Shown here piece after piece: positions 56,544 to 64,000 of a DNA stretch of 64,000 nt (position 1 is its first letter; every line of letters begins with the position of its first letter). A program made the position numbers and the translations under genes. A model generated the notes under the pieces. It was not told the origin of the DNA and did no database searches. It was given only the letters and a program-made list of their open reading frames with translations. Origin of the DNA: a virus; IMG/VR virus record IMGVR_UViG_3300025276_000032, positions 1 to 64,000 of that record, one strand, 5' to 3'.

Positions 56544-56947
56544 TATTCTACCGTAACAGCATCTGCCAATGCATTATCAGCAGCAATATAATATCTCTTA
56601 TATGCTTCAATGATTGCTTGCTGTTGTGAAATGTACATCCTTATTTCAGATATATTAAGTGCTAAATTTTTATAGCCTTTATCTGTTAATCCAAAGAGAA
56701 CTAAGGGTCTGCCAGTTTTATCTTGTTTAGCAAATACTTCCTCAGATGTTTCTGGAGTAATAAGAGTCCATTCGATTTCTCTTGCTGAAATTTCGTCAGC
56801 TTTAGGTAATACAAGCTCTGGTTTATTTACCGGCTTAGTACTTATTTCAATCGGCGGTGGTAGACTCTTCCCTAACGATAAGCAACCGCCCAGAAGTAAT
56901 AAAATCATCATACAACCAAGGGCACTCACTATTGAATGATTTCGCAT
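56543..56947 (-). CDS. Outer-membrane spanin lipoprotein (Rz1-like), 134 aa
   Basis: Signal peptide with lipobox LLGGC (C22), then a Pro-rich stretch (SLPPPIEISTKPVNKPEL) typical of Rz1. The 3'-terminal helical part (MYISQQQAIIEAYKRYY) is longer than in lambda Rz1. It overlaps the i-spanin gene by 101 nt in another frame. With the i-spanin it would fuse inner and outer membranes at lysis. Confidence 0.75.
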   Translation of the reverse strand: MRNHSIVSALGCMMILLLLGGCLSLGKSLPPPIEISTKPVNKPELVLPKADEISAREIEWTLITPETSEEVFAKQDKTGRPLVLFGLTDKGYKNLALNISEIRMYISQQQAIIEAYKRYYIAADNALADAVTVE

Positions 56948-57353
56948 TTTTAGCAGACCTCTCTTTTTCAGTAAATTCAGCGCCTGACATTAACTCAAAA
57001 CATCTATTAGATTTAACTGTAGCTTTATTTATTACTCTTTCTACAAGGGCAGGTTTTACTGCGCCTAGCATGCCCATGTCATGTTGTTCTATCTTTTTTT
57101 CTAAAATCTTGTTCCTAGTTCGTGTTCTACGCAATTCTTTATTCGTTGTATTTAGCTCGGCATTAACTGCTTGAACATTCTTTTCCATAGTCTTGATCGT
57201 TTCGGTCTGCGTTTGAACAGCCATTTCTAATTTGGCATTATTCTCTTTTAACAACTCTATTTTATCTTGCATGTTATTCCATGTAGCATAAGCCCCGTAT
57301 CCTATTGAGGATACGAGACCTATCAGAAATATCATTACATATATTTTAAGCAT
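56847..57353 (-). CDS. Inner-membrane spanin (Rz-like), 168 aa
   Basis: One N-terminal TM helix (MLKIYVMIFLIGLVSSIGYG) and a long periplasmic coiled coil (about residues 28-95). This is the classic i-spanin layout, partly overlapping an Rz1-like lipoprotein gene. It overlaps the 883-aa gene by 1 nt. Confidence 0.75.
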   Translation of the reverse strand: MLKIYVMIFLIGLVSSIGYGAYATWNNMQDKIELLKENNAKLEMAVQTQTETIKTMEKNVQAVNAELNTTNKELRRTRTRNKILEKKIEQHDMGMLGAVKPALVERVINKATVKSNRCFELMSGAEFTEKERSAKNAKSFNSECPWLYDDFITSGRLLIVREESTTAD

Positions 57354-60004
57354 TATTTTTTCATCATACTTTTAAACGATTTCAAAACAGTTTTTCCTTC
57401 TTTAGTCTGTTTTGTATATCTTTTGTCTGTAACATCAATCAGTTTAGGTCTACGCATTAATTTTTCGTGACCAATAGGGAAGTTGCCGTGGGAAGCTACG
57501 TTACCTGTATTATTTGCAGGAACATCCTCACTTACAGATTCTTTAAAATCTTTTGCAGTAGCTCCATGTTTAGAAATAAGGTTTGTTTTTGCTGCAGATG
57601 ATATCCATTTAATATCAGCCTTTGCAACTTTCATAAGAGCTTCTTTATCAAACTTAGCAACCATCTTACTCATTTTCATTGCTTGATCTAAAGGAAGTCT
57701 ATCTGGCATACTTGAGTATTGTTTTTTCAACATAGCGATTTGCTTTGGCGAAACACTCTCAATAATCACTTTTTCATCAAGGTTACTTTGATGCAGATTT
57801 TTCATTGCACCGATAACTTCATCTACAGAATCACAAAATTCCTGTAGTTTTGGTAGGTCTTCTTTTCCATGTGGATTTTTCTTATCTTCGGCAGCCTTGT
57901 ATGCGTGAGTCTCATAAGTACCAAGGGCCAATTCTAATTTCTCAAATGTAAGTTTATCAGGACTACCTTTCAACAAAGCAGATAGTTTCTTTGCATGATT
58001 TTGACCAGAATTACTTATCTCACGAATATTAGGCACAGATTTAACTTTTTTCCAAGCCTGTGCCAACTTTTTATCATAAACTGATTCATCAAGTTCAACA
58101 GATTCATCCATTTTTTTCTTAGCGTCCTTAACAGATTTTCTCACAAGCGGTTCCACAGAAGAAATGAAATCACTCCAACTGATTCCACTTTTTTCAAACT
58201 CATCCTTAATCATTTTTTTCAAAGTCTGCATCTGTTTTTTATCTGGACCATCTTTTGTATTTGTAATACTTTTTGAATACTTGATGATATCTTTGTTTTT
58301 CCCAATCATTTCCAAAGCTTCTGGATACTTTTTCTGCATAGTCTTGAGAGTTGCCTTATCACTGATTAAATCTAAAATACTATTTTCTCTGCGTGGGCGG
58401 GCAGTCCAACCAGCAGACTTTTTCCTACTGGCACCTATTTCTCCGCCGATAATTGCACCCATTAATGTCGTTGCAGCAACTTTTATAAGTGTAGAGGCAA
58501 TAAATCCTAGTCCAATTGCGCCGAATACTTCATCAAGTTCAACAGATTCGTTCATTTTCAACCATTTTGGATCTGTTCTCTTTGGAGCACTGTAATCAAT
58601 ATTTTTTCTTTTGACCATGACTCTACCGCGCTTTATTACATCTACTGGGTCATTTGTCTTAACATTGTATCCAGAAGCCCACATATAGTCTTGTATTTTA
58701 TCTGCTACTTCTTCCCAAACATCATAAAGTTTGACTACTGTACTTCCATGCCGTTTATCGACTTCGGGATTGTCATTGAGATAATCATCTATAGATAAGT
58801 ACCAATCATTCAATGCTCTATACAAATCTTTTGGAGTCATTTTTTCAATTGGTGTCTTGCGAAATGAAGTCAACCTAGTCATCTTGCCGCCTAGAGGTTT
58901 TACTTTTTTCATTAAACCATCAATCAATTTTAATTTTCTATTAATATCTGTAGATATTTTAGTTTGTTCTGTTTTTCCAGAATTTTTCTTTTTCATATTT
59001 TTGCCTAGAATGGCGTCCATGAAACCTTCATTAACAGATTCTTTATGTACAGAAAAATGTGGTCCATCTTTGTGTGGAAATGGCTGACTATCTAAATGTT
59101 TTGACAAACTATCAGATCCTTCAGATGCCATGTCACCTTTAAGGAGCCGGTGTTTTGTTTTTACTAGATAGTAAGAATCTGGCGCATTTTTATGATTTTT
59201 CCATTTCATTCCATCAGCCTTTGTCTGAAAGTGAGTTAAAACCTCATGTTCTAAATCAAATGCGATAAAGTTTTCATCAAGTTCTACAGATTCATTCATT
59301 TTCAACCATTCTGAATCTGTTCTCTTTTTAGCGGGGAAACCTATCTTTGCCATCTGACCGATTCCCTTAATATCATATCCAGAAGCCCACATATAGTCAC
59401 TTAGTTTAAATCCAACTTCTTCCCAAAGTTCATAAAGGTCTTCTACTGAACGTCCATACTTTTTCTTTAAAGCGTCACTATCATCGCCATAGTCTAATTC
59501 ATCTTCTACAGAATGATACCAATCGTTCAATGCTATGTACATACCTTTTGGAGTCATTTTTGCCAGCGGAAGTCTACGAAATGCCATCAATCTTCCAAGC
59601 TGACCGCCTAGTGGTCCCACTTTTTTCATTAAACCATCAATCAATTTTAATTTTCTATTTATTTCTGCAGCTAATTTAACTTGTTCTGCATTATCAGGTT
59701 TTTTTACTTTTTTCTGAAGTTTTTTTGCAGGCTTTCCTTTTGCGCCGGGCACTAATTGTTTTATAGTGTCCATAAAACCTTCATTAACAGATTTGTTGGC
59801 TCTTGAAATGCCTTTGACACGATTTATAAAATCTCTTTTATTCTTATCTGATCTATCTTGATACATCTTTGCATCCTTTCCTGTAGACGCTTTTGCTGCA
59901 TCTGAATAATTATCTGCATATTTTTTTGTGGGCACTAAACTTCTTGTAGCCGCTTTGGAATAATCAGCCTTAGTTTTTGGTGATAACTCGTTTAATTTTT
60001 TCAT
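57353..60004 (-). CDS. Modular 883-aa protein joined by ESVELDE-type linkers
   Basis: Domains are separated by near-identical linkers: SVNEGFMD near residues 74 and 325, ESVELDE near 242, 488 and 636, and ESV near 750 and 823. LDE matches the T4 prohead-protease rule (L/I)xE. Two domains are duplicates: INRKLKLIDGLMKKV... near 114 and 347, ~125 aa each. A glycine-rich membrane-like stretch lies near 495-530. Probably a virion or head-internal protein cut during maturation. Basic throughout. The two neighbouring genes are also late-type. Confidence 0.7.
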   Translation of the reverse strand: MKKLNELSPKTKADYSKAATRSLVPTKKYADNYSDAAKASTGKDAKMYQDRSDKNKRDFINRVKGISRANKSVNEGFMDTIKQLVPGAKGKPAKKLQKKVKKPDNAEQVKLAAEINRKLKLIDGLMKKVGPLGGQLGRLMAFRRLPLAKMTPKGMYIALNDWYHSVEDELDYGDDSDALKKKYGRSVEDLYELWEEVGFKLSDYMWASGYDIKGIGQMAKIGFPAKKRTDSEWLKMNESVELDENFIAFDLEHEVLTHFQTKADGMKWKNHKNAPDSYYLVKTKHRLLKGDMASEGSDSLSKHLDSQPFPHKDGPHFSVHKESVNEGFMDAILGKNMKKKNSGKTEQTKISTDINRKLKLIDGLMKKVKPLGGKMTRLTSFRKTPIEKMTPKDLYRALNDWYLSIDDYLNDNPEVDKRHGSTVVKLYDVWEEVADKIQDYMWASGYNVKTNDPVDVIKRGRVMVKRKNIDYSAPKRTDPKWLKMNESVELDEVFGAIGLGFIASTLIKVAATTLMGAIIGGEIGASRKKSAGWTARPRRENSILDLISDKATLKTMQKKYPEALEMIGKNKDIIKYSKSITNTKDGPDKKQMQTLKKMIKDEFEKSGISWSDFISSVEPLVRKSVKDAKKKMDESVELDESVYDKKLAQAWKKVKSVPNIREISNSGQNHAKKLSALLKGSPDKLTFEKLELALGTYETHAYKAAEDKKNPHGKEDLPKLQEFCDSVDEVIGAMKNLHQSNLDEKVIIESVSPKQIAMLKKQYSSMPDRLPLDQAMKMSKMVAKFDKEALMKVAKADIKWISSAAKTNLISKHGATAKDFKESVSEDVPANNTGNVASHGNFPIGHEKLMRRPKLIDVTDKRYTKQTKEGKTVLKSFKSMMKK

Positions 60005-60588
60005 CTAATTAGTTCCTCGACTGCGACATAAATTTTTTGATTTGTCTTAACGTGTGTTGCTTCATATATATTTAGACCTAGAATATTACCTATAGGATAA
60101 CATTCTTCTGAAATTCTTATTTGATCTTTAGGACGCACTATTTCTTCCACAGTACTGTTCACGACTTTAGAATATTTAAGCCTGTACGTTCCATGTGATA
60201 GTTTATCATCGTCAGTCAAGAACCATCTATTATCTTCAGCTAAAAAGTTGATTTCTGAATAACCTGTTTTTTCTGCTATTTGCAAAACAGACTTATCGCT
60301 CAAATCTAATTTTTCTTTAATGAGGTATAGAGCCGCAGCATAAGACGCAACAGTAGATTTACCTCCGGGCACTTTACCTAATATCTTTTTTACATTGAAC
60401 ACTAGTCTATGAAAATGGGTGTATGCTCCTTTTTGAGCAGTACTTTCGATTTTAACTTCTTTCTGTCTAACGCCGTCTTTATCTATAATACCCATTTTAA
60501 AGGCATTTGTTCTATCGAACGGAGTTACTAATAACGTCAAAAATCTAAATGTATAAAGCAGATCGCCTGCCCTGGCTATCATTCCCAT
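60001..60588 (-). CDS. Conserved T4-like structural-region protein, 195 aa
   Basis: MIARAGDLLYTFRFLTLLVT is a start I know from a protein conserved in marine T4-like phages near head or tail genes. PFDRTNAFKMGIIDKDG and VPGGKSTVASYAAALYL follow. Function unknown; position suggests virion or assembly. Overlaps the downstream gene by 4 nt. Confidence 0.7.
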   Translation of the reverse strand: MGMIARAGDLLYTFRFLTLLVTPFDRTNAFKMGIIDKDGVRQKEVKIESTAQKGAYTHFHRLVFNVKKILGKVPGGKSTVASYAAALYLIKEKLDLSDKSVLQIAEKTGYSEINFLAEDNRWFLTDDDKLSHGTYRLKYSKVVNSTVEEIVRPKDQIRISEECYPIGNILGLNIYEATHVKTNQKIYVAVEELIR

Positions 60589-60589
60589 T

Positions 60590-60964
60590 TTATATCTTTC
60601 TTAGTTCATCTATTACATACTGGTCCATTTCTATTCCAGTATATTCGTCATTTTTTATATATTTCAAAAACACTAAAAATGGCTTAATGATTGACCAATG
60701 GTTATCATTAAATTTTAGCCTCATAATCTTCAAAGACGCCTCAATACCAAAAACATTGAATATTACAACAATATGATTTAGTATAAGGCGAACAGATAGT
60801 TTCTTATCTTCCCTAGAAACATATCTGTTCACTAATCTTTTAATATATTTTATTCTGTTCAAATCTTCATAAAATTCTTCAATATCAATACATTTAGGAT
60901 TATAGTAATGCCTTGCTGCAAAAATTACAAAATTATCTTCGTCTACATTATCAAATATTTTCAT
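60590..60964 (-). CDS. DUF7207-like conserved phage protein, 124 aa
   Basis: NFVIFAARHYYNPKCIDIEE, LILNHIVVIFNVFG and NHWSIIKPFLVFL match the small helical family I recall as DUF7207 in T4-like marine phages. Start ATG 60964. Function unknown. Confidence 0.75.
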   Translation of the reverse strand: MKIFDNVDEDNFVIFAARHYYNPKCIDIEEFYEDLNRIKYIKRLVNRYVSREDKKLSVRLILNHIVVIFNVFGIEASLKIMRLKFNDNHWSIIKPFLVFLKYIKNDEYTGIEMDQYVIDELRKI

Positions 60965-60985
60965 TAAAATATACTCTTTAAATTA

Positions 60986-63616
60986 TTAAGTGCCTTTTCT
61001 TACGATATTAGCGTCACCATCATCTGTATCGTTATGTCTTTTAGGACCTTCTGATGTAGAATTTGCAATGGTTTCATGTGTTTTAGCTACAACTACAGGA
61101 CCATTGACAAAATCGTAAACTTCTGCTTTTTCTGGGCTATGCATTGCAACAAAATCAGCTTCAGTCATACCAGTACCACTAGGAGCAACTCTATCAACAC
61201 GACGATTTGCTACTTGATCTTTCCAAGTGTCTGTAGTCTCTGCATCTTCTTTTATTTTTTGCATAAGATACGAATTTTTCTTTTCCGAAATACCTTCAAC
61301 AGACGTTTTTGGAGTAAATTTAATCTTATCTAAAAAACTTTCTTCTACATTAGTATTAAGGTCAACGGATTCACCTCTATTTGCAAATGCTCTGAATTTT
61401 GCAGGACTTTTTTGATTCGGCTCTTTATGCGTCATTTTCTTTGCTTTTTTGAGATTGTCCATACCTTGCATTGCCCGATATTTGCTGGTGTAAGTGGCAG
61501 CATTGTCCTCATCTCCAGCCTTTGAAATTTCTTTAAAAACTCTATTTGTATCAGATTCCAGTTTTTCCATTGTTCTTTGATACTTTACAGAATTTCCAGT
61601 AGTTTGCATCATTTTTTCTAATTGTGTATGCATGTCTATGATTTCCTGCATCTCTACTTCTAGACGTTTAACAAATTCCTTTTGATCTGCTGGGATTTGG
61701 CGCATTGCAGGGCCACCATATTTCGGAGTTTGTGCTTTATCACCATTTCCATAAAACTTAAATCCTTTACTAAGCTCTTTTTTAGACCATGTCCACTGTT
61801 TTTTGGCTTTGCGGTGAAAATCTTCTGCTTCTTTTTTAAATTGGTCGCCACGTAAACTATCGTTTGCAGCGTCTTTACCAGCTGATGGTACTGTTGACTT
61901 TTTTACAAATCCAAGATGTTTACCTGTCATTTTTTCAAGTTTGTCTAGGACTTTATTCAATCCCTTATCGACTAGATTTGTAACAATGCCCTCTTCGAGT
62001 TCAATATTTACAGATTCTTTTACCAAGCTAGTCATGCTTGCACCCATATCACCCATTGCCATTGAAACTTTGCCGTTTCTATCATAGAGGTAATGTTTTA
62101 GTTTTGCAGCACCTTCGCCCTGTTTAACTAAAGTGATTTTTCCAACTTTAGCTTTACCAACAATAGATTTAAATGTTACTTTAAATGTTCCTTCTTGCCC
62201 TTTTGAAAGTGAAGATCCATATTTAATTTTTACTGTGTCACCTTTTTTCAGACCATCGAATGTTGATTTAAAATCTGTAGCTTCAGAAATTTGTACTGAC
62301 TCTTTCATCGGATCAACGAAATCGCCTTTTTTGATTCTACCTGCAACTTGACCCATAGAACCATGTACTACAAAATCTCCATTTGTTGCGATAGAGCTAG
62401 TATGCCCATTGCGAGTAGTTGGCATTTGTTTTTTGCCTATTGCTCTCAGCATAAGTTTATGCAGTGCTTTCGCTTGTGCGCCAGTAGCTTTAACACCTTC
62501 GAATTGCATAGATGCTTGACCACTACTTCTTTCTTTTTCAGCTTGTGCTTTTTTTGCGTATGGTTTACCTTGATTGACAAACTCACCTTTAGTCATCCGC
62601 TGTACTTGAAACTTACTATCTTTAGTTTTAATAATTCGAACTTTACCCTCTTCTGAGGCTTCATCAACTTCAACAGATTCATCCCAAGGAGCTTTCTTGA
62701 GTGATACTTTATCTTTTGGCTGGGCATCTTTGTCCGCTTTAGCTAATGCTCTGGCTTTTGCTTTTTGTGCTGCAGTCATTTTTCCTGCTGGTTTAGCTTC
62801 AGCTAAAGGATCAGCTTGGGTTCTCATAAGATCAAGAGTAGCCATAATCATATCAGGTTGTGTAGACTCTTTAACTGATTTTTCGTCAACTTTGCCTTTT
62901 TCTTTTTCTTTTTTCAAGACAGAATCTTTATCTTCCCGATCATCTTGATCGTCTCCATAATCATCGTTACAATCTTTGCAATCTGGATCATCGCATTTGC
63001 TGTGTTTTTCGTTTAGCCAGACTTCGAACATTTCTTCGGCTTCATCTAAAGTATGTCCTTCATCCATTGTAGCTAAAACAATATCTGCCTTGTGTTCAAT
63101 GGCTTCATTTTTAGTTACCCATCTTTTGGCATCTTTTTTCTTGCTAAAAATATTTGCTATATCGCCTATGATTGATCTATTTTTTCTAACTCTAGATTCG
63201 TCTACAGATTCATTTTTAGGTACACAATTAGGAACAGTCTTACCGTTTTTCTTTTTCATTCCAACCATTTCGTGACTATCCCAGCAAGGATCCTTATCTT
63301 CTGCAGTGATAGCTTTACTGACAGTTTTTCTGCGATTATCAAGATATTCGTCTGATTTATCTACATCACCGTCGTTGTCAATATCTTTATCTTTACGATC
63401 TTTGAATTTCTTTTTCAGTGCTTTAGGCTGAACTTTATCAAGTCCTTCACCATCATCGGATACTTTATTTGTATTGTCCTCTGACATGGATGGATCATCA
63501 TCTTTCATCATAGACCCATCTGGCATCCTGTGCTTGCCATTTCTTTTCTTTTCTTCTAGTGCCAACATTTGCATGTATGCGTTGGCAATGTTGTTTTGCG
63601 TGTCATTAGTGTTCAT
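60986..63616 (-). CDS. Modular 876-aa protein with EF-hand and ESV-type linkers
   Basis: An EF-hand-like DIDNDGDVDKSDEYL lies near residues 78-92. Linkers: NESVDES (~137), KESTQPD (~250), DESVEVDEA (~314), KESVQISEA (~440), KESVNIELEEG (~538), GESVDLN (~748). LAE-A, ISE-A and LEE-G fit T4 prohead-protease sites. Modules include a CDDPDCKDC cysteine cluster (~205-215) and coiled coils. Likely a late virion/prohead polyprotein like its 883-aa neighbour. ATG 63616 follows AGGAGAAAAC. Confidence 0.7.
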   Translation of the reverse strand: MNTNDTQNNIANAYMQMLALEEKKRNGKHRMPDGSMMKDDDPSMSEDNTNKVSDDGEGLDKVQPKALKKKFKDRKDKDIDNDGDVDKSDEYLDNRRKTVSKAITAEDKDPCWDSHEMVGMKKKNGKTVPNCVPKNESVDESRVRKNRSIIGDIANIFSKKKDAKRWVTKNEAIEHKADIVLATMDEGHTLDEAEEMFEVWLNEKHSKCDDPDCKDCNDDYGDDQDDREDKDSVLKKEKEKGKVDEKSVKESTQPDMIMATLDLMRTQADPLAEAKPAGKMTAAQKAKARALAKADKDAQPKDKVSLKKAPWDESVEVDEASEEGKVRIIKTKDSKFQVQRMTKGEFVNQGKPYAKKAQAEKERSSGQASMQFEGVKATGAQAKALHKLMLRAIGKKQMPTTRNGHTSSIATNGDFVVHGSMGQVAGRIKKGDFVDPMKESVQISEATDFKSTFDGLKKGDTVKIKYGSSLSKGQEGTFKVTFKSIVGKAKVGKITLVKQGEGAAKLKHYLYDRNGKVSMAMGDMGASMTSLVKESVNIELEEGIVTNLVDKGLNKVLDKLEKMTGKHLGFVKKSTVPSAGKDAANDSLRGDQFKKEAEDFHRKAKKQWTWSKKELSKGFKFYGNGDKAQTPKYGGPAMRQIPADQKEFVKRLEVEMQEIIDMHTQLEKMMQTTGNSVKYQRTMEKLESDTNRVFKEISKAGDEDNAATYTSKYRAMQGMDNLKKAKKMTHKEPNQKSPAKFRAFANRGESVDLNTNVEESFLDKIKFTPKTSVEGISEKKNSYLMQKIKEDAETTDTWKDQVANRRVDRVAPSGTGMTEADFVAMHSPEKAEVYDFVNGPVVVAKTHETIANSTSEGPKRHNDTDDGDANIVRKGT

Positions 63617-63626
63617 TGTTTTCTCC

Positions 63627-63905
63627 TTACATTAACACTTGTGCTGCTACGGCAGTCGCGGCGGCAGCAATTGCCAACCAAAATAATTTATTAATCACAT
63701 TAATTGTGTGACCTTGTTCATCTACTTTTTTTTCTATTTGATCAAGCTTTTCTGAAAACTTATTCATTCTTGCCCAAGAATCATCTCTATATTTTGCGTA
63801 TGCGTCCATCTTTTCTTCAAATCTAGCTATGGTAACCAATGCTTCAGATAAAATATCTATTTTTTCTTCAATTCTATCTAGTCTTTTATCAGTACCTGTT
63901 GCCAT
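63627..63905 (-). CDS. Coiled-coil protein with C-terminal membrane anchor, 92 aa
   Basis: From ATG 63905 (GGAATAAATC upstream) a coiled coil (LDRIEEKIDILSEALVTIAR and on) covers ~8-70 and LFWLAIAAAATAVAAQVLM forms a C-terminal TM helix. Holin- or anchor-like small proteins of this shape are common in T4-like phages. A late promoter lies upstream. Confidence 0.7.
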   Translation of the reverse strand: MATGTDKRLDRIEEKIDILSEALVTIARFEEKMDAYAKYRDDSWARMNKFSEKLDQIEKKVDEQGHTINVINKLFWLAIAAAATAVAAQVLM

Positions 63906-63941
63906 TGATTTATTCCAATTTCTTATTTGCATTGTTAGTGT

Positions 63942-63949
63942 TATTTATA
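63942..63949 (-). promoter_or_regulatory. T4-like late promoter TATAAATA
   Basis: An exact octamer 37 nt upstream of ATG 63905. Would drive the coiled-coil, 876-aa and following structural-region genes late. Confidence 0.65.
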
Positions 63950-64000
63950 TAAATTTTATGTTGACTTTATGAACCATTACAAGTAATTGTCGAGGTAAAT

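Noticed and set aside
1-64000. Prophage, integrase or transposon
   Set aside because: No integrase, recombinase, transposase, terminal repeats or attachment site were seen.

Overview
This is a 64 kb piece of an A+T-rich, strictly lytic, T4-superfamily (myovirus) phage genome, most likely marine. The T4-type signs are class Ia ribonucleotide reductase (nrdA, nrdB), a T4-type RNase H, PhoH, glutaredoxin, T4-like late promoters (TATAAATA), an embedded spanin pair, and many short conserved proteins that I recall from marine T4-like phages. I see no integrase, transposon or CRISPR array. The host is not shown by the sequence; a marine proteobacterium is my inference. Every gene I accept lies on the minus strand, so transcription runs from high to low coordinates. 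Polymerase, capsid and tail-sheath genes must lie outside the window.

Layout. 1-16 kb is an early/hyperplastic region: about 60 very small genes, often overlapping by 1-14 nt, split up by thirteen copies of one promoter cassette (two more copies lie near 50 kb). The cassette is TTGACA, 14 nt, an extended -10 (TGn-TAnnnT) and a conserved transcribed leader carrying GAATCA. This region also holds a stand-alone sigma-70 region 4 protein, adenine phosphoribosyltransferase, an A-type Fe-S carrier, two metallopeptidases, tRNA(CAT), tRNA-Arg(TCT), and a ~650-nt noncoding stretch that folds, on the minus strand only, into three consecutive 16-20 bp closed domains around the tRNA-Arg. I read this stretch as a giant ornate ncRNA.

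15.9-29.1 kb is a surface-glycan cluster behind a perfect TTGACA-N17-TATAAT promoter. It contains several glycosyltransferases, two SAM methyltransferases, a sugar nucleotidyltransferase, a short UDP-glucose dehydrogenase, a UDP-glucuronate epimerase-like SDR, a kinase-fold protein, a 2OG-Fe(II) oxygenase, a BMP-family periplasmic binding protein, and a free-standing Asp/Asn-tRNA-synthetase-like catalytic core directly beside an aberrant 107-nt tRNA with anticodon GTT.

29.2-46.3 kb is the adhesin/fibre block: several proteins share one modular N-terminus, and two carry a cupredoxin-like domain. 46.3-56.3 kb carries endolysin, grx, phoH, RNase H, a thermonuclease-like protein, GIY-YIG-like and zinc-ribbon proteins, and nrdB-nrdA. 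56.5-57.4 kb is the spanin pair. 57.3-63.9 kb has two very long modular proteins (883 and 876 aa) whose domains are joined by ESV(E/D)-type linkers that often contain T4 prohead-protease-like LxE/IxE sites.

Three near-identical, perfect promoters point along the otherwise gene-free plus strand (6.7, 29.6 and 56.5 kb), each ending about 30 nt from the 3' end of a minus-strand gene. They are unexplained.
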